The notes beneath the pieces are model-generated. The model was given only the letters and a program-made list of their open reading frames with translations. It ran no database searches and was not told where the DNA came from. This document shows positions 17,066-24,834 of a stretch of 64,000 bases of DNA, piece by piece. The DNA is taken from assembly GCA_937949945.1 (NCBI GenBank), contig CALFEQ010000011.1, forward strand, positions 8,737 through 72,736, written 5' to 3'. The translations under genes and the position numbers were made by a program. The first letter of the stretch is position 1. Each line of letters opens with the position of its first letter. This DNA is from an uncultured Myxococcales bacterium. Lineage in GTDB: Bacteria; Myxococcota_A; Polyangia; Polyangiales; Polyangiaceae.

Positions 17066-18586
17066 TTACCCCGACGGCCAGGAGACCGACTTCGACCAGG
17101 AGTGCGAGCGCTGGAGCGTCGCGAGAGCTGCGACCGGCGGAAGGGTGGCGTTCGCGAGCGAGCCCTTGGCGGCGATGAAGGAGAACGCCGTCGAGCTCCC
17201 GCCCACCTCCACGGAGGCGCCGGCGGAGCCGCGCGCGCCGGCGAACGAGCTCGCCGACGGCGTCGCGCTGCCTCCGAAGCTGAGGGAGGAGCCGGCGGTC
17301 GCGTAGCCGCCGGCGCGCGCCGCCGCGCGCGCGGAGGAGTAGGCGTAGCTGGTCGAGCTCCGGTTCGCCGCGGAAGCATTGGCAAAAGCCGAGGTCCCCA
17401 CCCGGGTGCCGCTCTCCGAGAAGATGGATCCGTCGCGCGCCGTGACGCTGGCGCGCGCGCTCGCGCTCGCTCCCGCCGAAACCCCGAGCCCGAACCCCGC
17501 CTGCGTGCTGAAGCCCGTGGAGGCGCCCGCCGACACCCCGCCGAAGGCGCTGCCCGAAGACGAGAAACCGGCGCCGGCGCGCGCGCCGATGCCGATCCCG
17601 CCGCCGGCAAAGGCGCCCGCCTGGGCGGACGCGACGGCGCCGAAGGTGGCCCCGCCGGCGACGCCGCTGCCCGCGAACGCGCCGATCCCGACGCCGGTGC
17701 CGAGGAAGGTCGGGCCGACACCCAAGCTGTCCATCAGGAACGGGTCGTCCGCGTCCTCGACACCATACGCCTGGAGAAGATCGGCGATCGCGCTCTCGAG
17801 CCGATCGACCGACTCCTCGAGCGCGCGCTGCTCGGCGGCGGCGCGGGCGGAGATGTCGTCAGCGAGGTCCATGATCGTCGGCTGGATGGCCGTCGTGTAC
17901 TCGTCGCGGTTGTCGAGGATGAGCGAACGGATGGGGCTCTTGCGATCGAAGTTCCCCTGAGTGAACGACGACTCGAAGTTGTTCGTCTGCGCGCTCGTGA
18001 GGAGCTCGAGCCCCTCCCCGCTCATGCCCTCACGAAGATCGAGACCTTCGGGGACGAGTGCGCTCGAACGAATGGGGAAGTTCTGGCTGCCCGTACCGAT
18101 GAGCGAGATGTTCTGCGCGTTCGTGACGAAGAACTGGAACGAAAGCAGTACGAGGTGGGGCTGGTCACTCGTCTCCTGCACCTGGCAGTTGAGGATGTAG
18201 CCCTCAACGATGTTCTGATCGTAGAAGAGGTACGTCCGAGCACCCATCTCCACGGCCTTCGTGCCACGAAGGTAGGTCTCGTAGTTCGCCATGAACTCGG
18301 CCTTCCAGTTGAAGTCGTGTGAGTTGATGAGGACGGCCTGGACGTTGAGAAAGCGCGGGCTCTCCCCGAAGAGAAAGAGGTACGTGTCGCCGAAGGTCTC
18401 GACGATCTGGTGCTTCTCCATCCGCTGCTCTTGAACGCTCTGGAGAATGAAGTTCGAGTAAGCGGTGCTCATGCCATCCGGTGAGCTCGAGTCAAAGATG
18501 GGGATCTCCACGGTGTCGCTGCGTACGAGCTTGATGTACGCGTAGGTGTCGTCCTTCACCTCGAGCCCACGCGTCGGACGCCGCAC
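17066..18586 (-). CDS. Baseplate-type protein with long Gly/Ala/Ser-rich tail; 5' end disturbed
   Basis: The frame has 506 codons from GTG 18586. Residues 1-170 form a structured beta-rich domain (YAYIKLVRSD, FGDTYLFLFGE, FNWKAEFMANYETYLRGTK) like tail/baseplate proteins. Residues 225-265 are helical. About 280-470 is almost pure Gly, Ala and Ser, like a fibre or spidroin-type repeat. The coding signal continues upstream of the GTG for at least 32 codons (ELTTDPFDARFKDREQ) with no start codon, up to the end of the homing-endonuclease relic. The true N-terminus therefore appears to have been altered by that insertion. Confidence 0.75.
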   Translation of the reverse strand: MRRPTRGLEVKDDTYAYIKLVRSDTVEIPIFDSSSPDGMSTAYSNFILQSVQEQRMEKHQIVETFGDTYLFLFGESPRFLNVQAVLINSHDFNWKAEFMANYETYLRGTKAVEMGARTYLFYDQNIVEGYILNCQVQETSDQPHLVLLSFQFFVTNAQNISLIGTGSQNFPIRSSALVPEGLDLREGMSGEGLELLTSAQTNNFESSFTQGNFDRKSPIRSLILDNRDEYTTAIQPTIMDLADDISARAAAEQRALEESVDRLESAIADLLQAYGVEDADDPFLMDSLGVGPTFLGTGVGIGAFAGSGVAGGATFGAVASAQAGAFAGGGIGIGARAGAGFSSSGSAFGGVSAGASTGFSTQAGFGLGVSAGASASARASVTARDGSIFSESGTRVGTSAFANASAANRSSTSYAYSSARAAARAGGYATAGSSLSFGGSATPSASSFAGARGSAGASVEVGGSSTAFSFIAAKGSLANATLPPVAALATLQRSHSWSKSVSWPSG

Positions 18587-18689
18587 GTTGACGAGCCCGG
18601 CGCCGATGGTGGTGGCAAGCTGCTCCCTATCCTTGAATCGGGCGTCGAACGGGTCGGTCGTGAGTTCTATGAAGACAGCGATGACGCAC

Positions 18690-19037
18690 CTACCCTTCCA
18701 CGTGCCCCCAGAGCTTGCCCCGGAGGATGTTTGAAACCGTTGTCTTCGTAAGCTCGTACTTCTTTGCGCGCTCGGTACACGTGGCGCCTGCTTGATGGGC
18801 GGCGCGCATGGCGCGAACGTCGTGCTCGTTCACCTTTGCCCGACCGTTTCGTGCACCGCGGCGAAGCCCTGGATGAGTCGCGCAACCATGACGCGCACCC
18901 GTGGGGTGGTTCCCTCGCGCGCGCCGCTCGCGATCCTCGGCACCCTGCCAAAGAAGACAGCCGGTCGGGGTAGGAACCCGATCGACCTTCTCCCAAAAGC
19001 GTTCTTCGGCGATACGGCGCATGGCAGGAAGATACAT
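18690..19037 (-). CDS. HNH homing endonuclease relic with core deleted
   Basis: The frame has 115 codons. The N-terminus ERFWEKVDRVPTPTGCLLWQ is the typical start of phage HNH homing endonucleases. The C-terminus, from RNGRAKVNEHDVRAMRAAH to the end, matches their DNA-recognition helix-turn-helix (KKYELTKTTVSNILRGK). The roughly 50 residues that should hold the His-Asn-His metal site are missing, leaving a short Arg-rich joint. It is therefore probably catalytically dead. It lies directly between two virion genes and displaces the start of the downstream one. Confidence 0.75.
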   Translation of the reverse strand: MYLPAMRRIAEERFWEKVDRVPTPTGCLLWQGAEDRERRARGNHPTGARHGCATHPGLRRGARNGRAKVNEHDVRAMRAAHQAGATCTERAKKYELTKTTVSNILRGKLWGHVEG

Positions 19038-19057
19038 CTTCCACCCCTCGAGGGGTG
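19027..19057 (-). repeat. Two adjacent perfect palindromes at the endonuclease start
   Basis: GGAAGATACATCTTCC (19027-19042) and CACCCCTCGAGGGGTG (19042-19057) are both perfect inverted repeats and share one base. The first includes the endonuclease start codon. A 14-base part, GTGGAAGATGTATC, recurs at 23983-23996. They may control endonuclease translation or mark an insertion boundary. Confidence 0.5.
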
Positions 19058-19061
19058 AAAG

Positions 19062-19331
19062 TCACACCACGACGTTCGACTTTATGAGGAAGTCCTTCAC
19101 CGCGCGTGGTGTGGCGCGACCCATGTAGGGCTCGTTCTGCGAGATTGCGAAGGCCGCCGCCTTCACCATGACGAAGTACGGGTCCTCGACGACGACCTTG
19201 TCCCGGATGACCACCGTGTAGAGACGCCCGCCCTTGCGGATGGTCGCGCGAACCTCTTGCCGACAGGGCCCGCACTCCGGGGGCTGCTGGAGGACCTGTC
19301 CTTCGGCGAAAAGAAGCGACCGTGCTGCCAT
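19062..19331 (-). CDS. Small virion-region protein of unknown function
   Basis: The protein has 89 residues from ATG 19331, which has GGAGG six bases upstream. The ATG at 19337 that overlaps the tape measure stop has no usable spacing. CGPC near residue 20 could be a redox or metal pair. A beta-rich middle (LYTVVIRDKVVVED) precedes a helical end. Located between the tape measure and baseplate genes, it is probably a small tail component. Confidence 0.7.
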   Translation of the reverse strand: MAARSLLFAEGQVLQQPPECGPCRQEVRATIRKGGRLYTVVIRDKVVVEDPYFVMVKAAAFAISQNEPYMGRATPRAVKDFLIKSNVVV

Positions 19332-19333
19332 GT

Positions 19334-22300
19334 TCATCCTCCGGGCTGGATGGCGCCGGGGCTACCGGAGCCGCTCTTGCCCTGTCCGTCGGGGTTGTCC
19401 TTCTTGGTGAGCGCCTGCAGCTCGCTGAGCTGCTGCTGCATCAATTTCTTCATCTCGTCGGAATTATCGGCCATCTTCGACAGGTACTTGGCGCTCTGCT
19501 CCGCAGGGCTCATCTTCGATTCGCGGTACTTCTCGAGCTTCTTCTTCACCTCGCCGAAGGCATCGCTCTCGGCGGCCGAGAGCGCGTCGGCGGCCACGCC
19601 CATCTTGCCCTCGCGCGCGGCCGAGAGCGCGGCGATGAGCTGCTTCTGGTAGGCCTCGGCGCCGGAGTCGGACGCTCGGATGCCCTGCTGCTGCATGATG
19701 AGGGCCGCGGCCTGGTTGACGCTCCCCTCGGCGAGCTCGCGGCGGAGGTCCTTGTCGACGTTGATCCCCAAGAGGGAAGCCATCGCGGTCTCGACCCGTC
19801 CGGCGCCCGCCTTGGTTCGCTTGATCTGGTTCTGCAGGCGCTCCTCACGAGCGGCGCTCATGGCGTACATCTGCCCGATCGGATCCGCCCCGCCGAGGGC
19901 ACGAGCGAGGGCACGCTTCTGCGCCACCGAAGCGATGGCGATCTTCTGCCGAAGTTCGGCGTACTTGCCCGTCTGGCCGCCCCCGCCATAGAGGTCACGG
20001 ATACGGGCGAGGTCGCGGTCGGTGTCGCCGTCGAAGGTCGTCTCAGCGATGGAAGCGGCGAGCTCGTAGGCCGCGCGCGCGTCCTTGCCGCCGATCCTCT
20101 CGAGCTCGTCGAGCTTACCCGAGCGGATCGTGAGCTGGCCGTCAGGGCCAAGGATGGCCATCCCACTCGCCACCATGTCGGTCCGCATCGCCTTCGTCTC
20201 GACGTCGGTCCGCTCGCGCATCTCGCGCACGGCGGCCTGCCGGTTCAGGTCGAGGGCGCCGGCGATCGCCTGCGAGCCCTTCAGGAGCTCGTCGAAGGAC
20301 ACCTCCCGCCCGATGATCTTGCTCGCCTTGGCCGCGAGGTCGCTCCTTTCGCTGTCGGTGAGCTGGTCGACACTCTTGCCGGTCTTGTCGAGGTAAAGCC
20401 CGAGCTCGCGCGCTGCCCGCGCCGTCTGCAGCATCTCGAACTGGACCTTGTCCCCGCGACCGAGCTCGCCCTTCGTCTTCAGCTCTGCGAGGCGGTTCAT
20501 CGCCGCGTTGTAGTCCGATCCGCTGCCCTCCATGATCCCGCCGATCAGAGTGCGGCCCTCGCGCGATCGCATGAAGGCGCCGGCGGCCTCGGCGTCGGCC
20601 TGCTCGCCGAAGTAATTGACCGTCAGCCGCCCCATGTCGATCAGGCCGCCCAAGCCCGGGAGTATCATGTTCAGCGCCAGACTCGTGTTCAGGTCTCTGG
20701 TCATGCGCAAGCTGGCGCTCTCCGTCTGGATGCGTGACTCGCCGATCATCTTGTCGACCTCGGCCTGGGTGGCGCCCGCGCGTGTACCGATCCCGAGGAA
20801 ACGCCGCAGCCCCGTCTGTCCGGAGTCGTTGATGTTGAGGCTCTGGGCGGTGAGCGTCTTGCCGATCCCTGCCTCAGCGGAGAAACCGGCGGCCTTCTCC
20901 ATCCGAGCGGCGATCTGGAGCTTCTTGTTCGGGTCGGTCGTCGATTCGTACTCGCGCAGGAGCGCCCGGGCGTCGGCGCCCCCCTCGCGCCGAACGATCT
21001 CCATGATCTTGTCGGCGCGCGCGATGCCCTTGAGGCCGGCAGCCTCGTCCACGAAGGCGACGCGGAATCGCGCTCCGTGGATCTTCATGAAGTCGATGTC
21101 GGCCGACGTCACCTGAGCCGCGTCGACGGCGCCGTGGGCGTTCGATAGACGCATCGCCGCCGAAAGCCCGCCACCGCCGAGCACGCCGAAGCTGGCCCCG
21201 AGGCGGTTGCCGCCTGGCATGACGCTGCTGCCAGCGAAAAGGCGGTCCATCTGGCGGGCGGCGTCGGCGTGGCCATCACGCGCCAGACGCAGAACCTGGT
21301 CGATGCCTTCGATCGTGTGCCGCTCGTAAACGCCCATCATCCGGTTGAACCACTGGGCGAGCATGTCCGATCCCTGGTTCAGGATGTCGGCGCCGGCCTG
21401 CTGCAACTTGCCTTGGAGGTGCTCACGCGCCTGGTCGAAACGACGCTTCATCCCCTCGACGCCGACCGACTTTCTGTACTTGTTGAACTCGTCGGAGTAG
21501 GCGAGCTCGGCGCGCGCGTGTTGCATCTCGCGCATCATCTCGGGCAGGCGCTGGAGCTGCTTGATGGCGAGGTCGGCCTCGTCGCGGCCCAACCCGCTGA
21601 ACCGCTGGAAGGCGAGCATCGCCTTGTCGTCCATTGACATCGGGTCGTAGCCGCGGCTGGCGAGCCACTGCTGGTAGATCATCGACTGGAGGAGCCCACC
21701 GAACCTCTCGAGCGCGGCGCCACGGAGGCGCCCCTCGTTCCGGATGAAGTTCGCCCGGCCAACGCCGCGAAGATTCTGGTAGGCCAACTCCATCGTGCGG
21801 CCGGTCGTGACGTTGCCGCCCATGAGGTACTCCAGCACGGCGGCCTCATCGAGGTGGCCGTCCTTGCCGGCGATGGACGCGAGGAAGCGCCGGCCGCGGG
21901 CGGTGGAGAGGAAGCGCGCGCTCTGCTGCATCTGCGCCGTCGCCAACGCCTGGCGCCCCTCGGCGCCAGTGAGCCCGGTGGCGTTGTAGATGTCCTCTTC
22001 GCTGATGGCGCCGACGCGCTGGGCGAGACCGATCTGCTCGATGGTCTTCATCCCACCGAAGGCGCCCTGCCGCCCGAGGCCTCCCACCGCGCGCGCGATC
22101 TGCGAGCCGATGTTCGCCATGCCGGTGACTTCGCTCATCGCCAGCCCGCCCGCTGCCGCCACAAGCCGCGTCCCGCTCGACATCCGGAGCTGATCGGCCG
22201 TCTGGAAGATGCCCGAACCGCGCATCGACTGGACGAACTTCTGCGCCTCTTCGAGCGACGAGCCCATGTCGGTCGCCACCTTCTTGAGGGTGTCGATCAT

Positions 22301-22891
22301 CTCCTTGAACTTGTCCTTGAACTCGCTGACGCTCCGGACGTTCTGCGCAAAGCCCATTCGGCCCATGTTGATGGCCAGGCGGGAGAGCTCGCCGAAGGTG
22401 GCAACCTCCCCCATGGGGCCGAACTGGTGGGTCATGTCGCGGAGGTGACTTCCGATCTGGAACCCCTGCTGCGAGGTGAACCCCATCCCGCCCTGAGAGT
22501 TGACGAAGTTGAAGTTCTGACGGAGTCCCTGGTTGAGCAGGAGCTGCTGCTGGGCGCCGGAGTACATCTGGTTGCCGACGAAAGCAGCGCCCGCCCCGAT
22601 GATGCCCGCGCCGGCGGCGGCGCCCATGCCCACCAGCCCAGCGCCGAGCACCCCCGCTCCCGCGCTCCACGCGCCCATGCCGGCGCGGAGGCCAAGGGAC
22701 ATCGGGTCGAGGTCAAGCATGCTCATCGCCCCGGAGAGGAGAGGTCGCGCGACCGCGCCGCCTCGAGACATGAGGCCGCCCGCCAAGAGGTCTGGTGAAG
22801 CACCAGCCGTGCTGCTCATGAGCCGAGCCAGCATGCTCTGGTGCTGCATGGCGTTCATGTCCTCGAGGAACTCGCCGGCGCTCCGGGGCAT
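19334..22891 (-). CDS. Tape measure protein
   Basis: The protein has 1185 residues, mostly helical, with a Gly/Ala-rich hydrophobic region at about residues 70-125 (VLGAGLVGMGAAAGAGIIGAG) typical of tape measure membrane segments. Long amphipathic helices follow, with a charged, Pro/Gly-rich C-terminus. Length, composition and position just upstream of baseplate genes fit a tail length ruler. At about 0.15 nm per residue it implies a tail near 180 nm. It shows no clear peptidase or lysozyme motif. The start codon has no good ribosome site. Confidence 0.85.
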   Translation of the reverse strand: MPRSAGEFLEDMNAMQHQSMLARLMSSTAGASPDLLAGGLMSRGGAVARPLLSGAMSMLDLDPMSLGLRAGMGAWSAGAGVLGAGLVGMGAAAGAGIIGAGAAFVGNQMYSGAQQQLLLNQGLRQNFNFVNSQGGMGFTSQQGFQIGSHLRDMTHQFGPMGEVATFGELSRLAINMGRMGFAQNVRSVSEFKDKFKEMIDTLKKVATDMGSSLEEAQKFVQSMRGSGIFQTADQLRMSSGTRLVAAAGGLAMSEVTGMANIGSQIARAVGGLGRQGAFGGMKTIEQIGLAQRVGAISEEDIYNATGLTGAEGRQALATAQMQQSARFLSTARGRRFLASIAGKDGHLDEAAVLEYLMGGNVTTGRTMELAYQNLRGVGRANFIRNEGRLRGAALERFGGLLQSMIYQQWLASRGYDPMSMDDKAMLAFQRFSGLGRDEADLAIKQLQRLPEMMREMQHARAELAYSDEFNKYRKSVGVEGMKRRFDQAREHLQGKLQQAGADILNQGSDMLAQWFNRMMGVYERHTIEGIDQVLRLARDGHADAARQMDRLFAGSSVMPGGNRLGASFGVLGGGGLSAAMRLSNAHGAVDAAQVTSADIDFMKIHGARFRVAFVDEAAGLKGIARADKIMEIVRREGGADARALLREYESTTDPNKKLQIAARMEKAAGFSAEAGIGKTLTAQSLNINDSGQTGLRRFLGIGTRAGATQAEVDKMIGESRIQTESASLRMTRDLNTSLALNMILPGLGGLIDMGRLTVNYFGEQADAEAAGAFMRSREGRTLIGGIMEGSGSDYNAAMNRLAELKTKGELGRGDKVQFEMLQTARAARELGLYLDKTGKSVDQLTDSERSDLAAKASKIIGREVSFDELLKGSQAIAGALDLNRQAAVREMRERTDVETKAMRTDMVASGMAILGPDGQLTIRSGKLDELERIGGKDARAAYELAASIAETTFDGDTDRDLARIRDLYGGGGQTGKYAELRQKIAIASVAQKRALARALGGADPIGQMYAMSAAREERLQNQIKRTKAGAGRVETAMASLLGINVDKDLRRELAEGSVNQAAALIMQQQGIRASDSGAEAYQKQLIAALSAAREGKMGVAADALSAAESDAFGEVKKKLEKYRESKMSPAEQSAKYLSKMADNSDEMKKLMQQQLSELQALTKKDNPDGQGKSGSGSPGAIQPGG

Positions 22892-22930
22892 GGAGGCGAG
22901 TCTACCACTTGCCGCAATACCGGGACCGGC

Positions 22931-22941
22931 CGCGGAATAAG
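22931..22941 (+). promoter_or_regulatory. GGAATAAG promoter-like motif
   Basis: CGCGGAATAAG followed by AACCGTG, on the plus strand upstream of a short structured region with a strong terminator and no reading frame. It matches the recurring ATAAG-AAC pattern and is the apparent promoter of the candidate small RNA. Confidence 0.5.
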
Positions 22942-22945
22942 AACC

Positions 22946-23025
22946 GTGACGGGAGAGCCAGCGTCTCCTTCCAACCCGTCAGAACGGCCCTCGGGGGCAC
23001 CCCTCCCCGAGGGCCGTTCTTCTAG
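22946..23025 (+). ncRNA. Candidate phage small RNA
   Basis: A promoter-like ATAAG element is followed by about 80 bases with no plausible gene. They contain a 7 bp hairpin (22947-22953 with 22975-22981, TGACGGG/CCCGTCA) and then a 16 bp perfect terminator hairpin. Its loop between the first arms is pyrimidine-rich (GTCTCCTTCC) and could pair with GGAGG-type ribosome sites. The next gene has its own ATAAG element, so this unit appears independent. Existence is inferred from sequence only. Confidence 0.5.
22981..23022 (+). terminator. Strong rho-independent terminator
   Basis: AGAACGGCCCTCGGGG (22981-22996) pairs perfectly with 23005-23020, an 8-base loop, followed by TCTAGCCCC. It ends the candidate small RNA and insulates the tape measure region from the plus-strand island. 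Confidence 0.7.
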
Positions 23026-23055
23026 CCCCTGGAAGAGCAAAAATGGCCCTTTTCC

Positions 23056-23064
23056 GGGCATAAG
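23056..23064 (+). promoter_or_regulatory. GGGCATAAG promoter-like motif
   Basis: CCGGGCATAAG followed by AACGATGG, 20 bases before the ATG of the 81-residue gene. Upstream is an A-rich block (GCAAAAATGG). It is one of five plus-strand copies found by eye, four immediately before genes and one before the candidate RNA. Confidence 0.55.
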
Positions 23065-23084
23065 AACGATGGAAGGAGGCACGA

Positions 23085-23330
23085 ATGATTATGTTCTTGG
23101 CCCCCGTTGCCGTGGGCCTTCTTGGCGTTGCAACGAAGGCCGCCAAACAGTGGCGGGCAGGCAAGGAGATCAAGAACAGCAACACCGCCTTCGTTAACCT
23201 GCTCGTCACCGAGCAGGAGTGGGGCGTGATCACGACATCGGCGTCCGCGAAGGAAGTGCGGGATGCCCTCAACAAGGGCATCTACCGGCACGCCGTTGCT
23301 GCCGCCGTTCAGAAAGGGGCAATTCAATGA
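23085..23330 (+). CDS. Small protein with hydrophobic N-terminus
   Basis: The protein has 81 residues. GGAGG lies 6 bases before the ATG. Residues 1-17 (MIMFLAPVAVGLLGVAT) form a membrane helix or signal anchor, followed by a basic helix and a soluble domain with strands at FVNLLVTEQEWGVITT. No family recognised. Its stop overlaps the next start as ATGA. Confidence 0.75.
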   Translation: MIMFLAPVAVGLLGVATKAAKQWRAGKEIKNSNTAFVNLLVTEQEWGVITTSASAKEVRDALNKGIYRHAVAAAVQKGAIQ

Positions 23331-23941
23331 ACGAGACGAACAACGAAAAGAGACCACTCACCCACTCCCTTGGCGACAAGTTGAAACTTGTCGTGCCGGT
23401 GGAGACGAGCGCGCCGAGGAAACGAAGCAACCCCCGCTCGGGGGTTGACTTCGAAGCCCGTGACCTCACGGAGGTCACGACGCAAAACTCCCTAGATTCC
23501 AGGGATAAGAACGACGGTGGGGAAGATACCGCTTCCCACATTAACAACCAGGAGACGCACATGACCACCACCACCACCACCACGAACACGAACACGAACA
23601 CCACCGCGTCGAACGCGCCGGCAAACGACTTCGACAGCCGCGCGTTGAATATTGCCGAGGCGGCAACGAGGTCACTCGAAAAAGTGGCCTACGAGGGCAT
23701 CACCATTCAACCATCATTCGAGAGGCGCAGTGCTCTTGGCTCGGTGATCCTCGGCGGCGTCATCGGCGGCACCATCGGCGGCGCCGCCGCGGCGACCGCC
23801 ATGGCTCTTCTGCCATCGCAGAGGAGCAACGAAGATATTCTCAACGCAGGGGGCGCCGGCTTCAGTGCCGGCATGGTTATCGGCGCTGGCCTCGGATACG
23901 TCATCGGCACGCGTGAGCCGTCCGAGAAGAAGAAGAAGTAA
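23327..23941 (+). CDS. Glycine-zipper membrane protein with nested internal start
   Basis: The long frame has 204 codons from ATG 23327 (ATGA overlap, AAAGGGG upstream). An in-frame ATG at 23561 has a stronger CAGGAGA site and its own ATAAG element, and would give 126 residues. The C-terminal part holds two membrane segments with G-x-x-x-G spacing (near residues 135-158 and 175-195 of the long form) and ends in four lysines. The short form begins with a Thr/Asn-rich stretch. The first 78 codons coincide with three perfect hairpins. Holin or membrane-lesion function is possible; unproven. Confidence 0.6.
   Translation: MNETNNEKRPLTHSLGDKLKLVVPVETSAPRKRSNPRSGVDFEARDLTEVTTQNSLDSRDKNDGGEDTASHINNQETHMTTTTTTTNTNTNTTASNAPANDFDSRALNIAEAATRSLEKVAYEGITIQPSFERRSALGSVILGGVIGGTIGGAAAATAMALLPSQRSNEDILNAGGAGFSAGMVIGAGLGYVIGTREPSEKKKK
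23374..23479 (+). repeat. Three consecutive perfect hairpins
   Basis: 23374-23393 is CGACAAGTT-GA-AACTTGTCG. 23428-23447 is CAACCCCC-GCTC-GGGGGTTG. 23459-23479 is CGTGACCTC-ACG-GAGGTCACG. All have perfect stems of 8-9 bp with tiny loops, inside the first part of the long frame and just before its internal promoter-like element. They could act as terminators, protein-binding RNA sites or attenuators. Confidence 0.55.
23501..23509 (+). promoter_or_regulatory. GGGATAAG motif before internal start
   Basis: CCAGGGATAAG followed by AACGACGG, 51 bases upstream of the internal ATG 23561 and inside the longer frame. The upstream context AAAACTCCCTAGATT resembles the A-rich block of the 23056 copy. 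Confidence 0.5.
23545..23563 (+). promoter_or_regulatory. Strong internal ribosome binding site
   Basis: CAGGAGA lies five bases before ATG 23561, in frame with the longer gene. The same CAGGAGA arrangement precedes the leftmost gene of the window. It argues that a shorter membrane protein is made from this point. Confidence 0.5.
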
Positions 23942-23947
23942 CGCGCT

Positions 23948-23975
23948 GAAGGAGGGGGCAACCCCTTCTTCTTAG
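23948..23975 (+). terminator. Rho-independent terminator
   Basis: GAAGGAGGGG and CCCCTTCTTC form a 10 bp stem with one G-U pair and a GCAA loop, followed by TTAGCCCC. It lies 7 bases after the stop of the glycine-zipper gene. Confidence 0.6.
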
Positions 23976-24020
23976 CCCCAAAGTGGAAGATGTATCGCAC
24001 GCAAGGAGGCACCCAACGCG

Positions 24021-24029
24021 AGGGATAAG
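24021..24029 (+). promoter_or_regulatory. GGGATAAG promoter-like motif
   Basis: GAGGGATAAGG followed by ACGGTGG, 40 bases before ATG 24070 and just downstream of the terminator, so a new transcription unit probably starts here. Confidence 0.55.
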
Positions 24030-24069
24030 GACGGTGGAGACGCCAACCCACTCCAACAAGGAGAGGCAG

Positions 24070-24792
24070 ATGAAGACCTTCACCGTCAGTGAGCGCGCCA
24101 AGAAGGGGATCGTATTGAAGTACAAGCCCGAGAGGTCATCGGACCTGCTCGGAGTACCGATTGGGCAGGGCATCTTGAAGGAGATGCGCGATGCCTTCGA
24201 CGCCGGGTACAGCGAGAGCACGTGGCAGTGGCTCGACGTCGTGCCCGATGCGGAAGGCAACGCCCTCCGGCTCATCAAGGAGCAGAACGCTCGAGACAAG
24301 CGAGCGCTCGTTCTCGTCGAGACTCCCCCGGGTGTAGGGGGGAGCGTAAAGCTCTTCGCGAACACCATCACGGAGGTCTACGACGAGCAGAAGGGCCGTG
24401 TGGTGCGCACGGCGAATCCGTTTCCGCCGCCGGGCGTGAAGCTCCTCGCAGAGAAGCCGGCGGACGGCGTCTTCGGCCCGGAATTCCTCGTCGAGATGGC
24501 ACCGGGCTCGAGCTTCCGCATCGTGCGCAGCGGCAAGCTCTACGACAGCACGGAGCAGCGTTTCGCTCCTCCGGAGCTCGTCGTGGTCTGGAACGGGCGC
24601 TGGGATTGGCGCGCGGAGTTCGACCGCTTCCGGAACCCCGACCCGAAGAAGTACAAGGAGTTCCTCGAGGGCAAGCTCCGGAGGAGCGACTTCAGCAAGG
24701 ACGAGTGGGACAGCTTCCGGTACAAGCAGAACCCGACAAGGTTCTGGGGGCTGTCCGTCTACCACCGTAGCATGCGGCACGGGGACGTCTGA
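24070..24792 (+). CDS. Unknown soluble protein
   Basis: The protein has 240 residues from ATG 24070, which has AAGGAG seven bases upstream; a longer frame from 23983 runs through the promoter-like element and is rejected. The mixed alpha/beta sequence includes VVVWNGRWDWRAEFDRF, a Trp-rich segment, near residue 180. There are no membrane segments and no recognised family. It is the last gene of the plus-strand island and is followed by a strong terminator. Confidence 0.75.
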   Translation: MKTFTVSERAKKGIVLKYKPERSSDLLGVPIGQGILKEMRDAFDAGYSESTWQWLDVVPDAEGNALRLIKEQNARDKRALVLVETPPGVGGSVKLFANTITEVYDEQKGRVVRTANPFPPPGVKLLAEKPADGVFGPEFLVEMAPGSSFRIVRSGKLYDSTEQRFAPPELVVVWNGRWDWRAEFDRFRNPDPKKYKEFLEGKLRRSDFSKDEWDSFRYKQNPTRFWGLSVYHRSMRHGDV

Positions 24793-24807
24793 GCCCCGGT
24801 GAACGAG

Positions 24808-24831
24808 AGCGGAGCCCCGAGGGGCTCCGCT
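24808..24831. terminator. Bidirectional terminator between convergent genes
   Basis: AGCGGAGCCC and GGGCTCCGCT form a perfect stem with a CGAG tetraloop, in the 42-base gap between a plus-strand gene ending at 24792 and a minus-strand gene ending at 24835. Neither side has a long U tract. Confidence 0.55.
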
Positions 24832-24834
24832 ACT

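Noticed and set aside
23219..23326. N-terminal extension of the glycine-zipper frame to 23219
   Set aside because: It runs inside the 81-residue gene in another frame; the ATGA overlap at 23327 is a better start.
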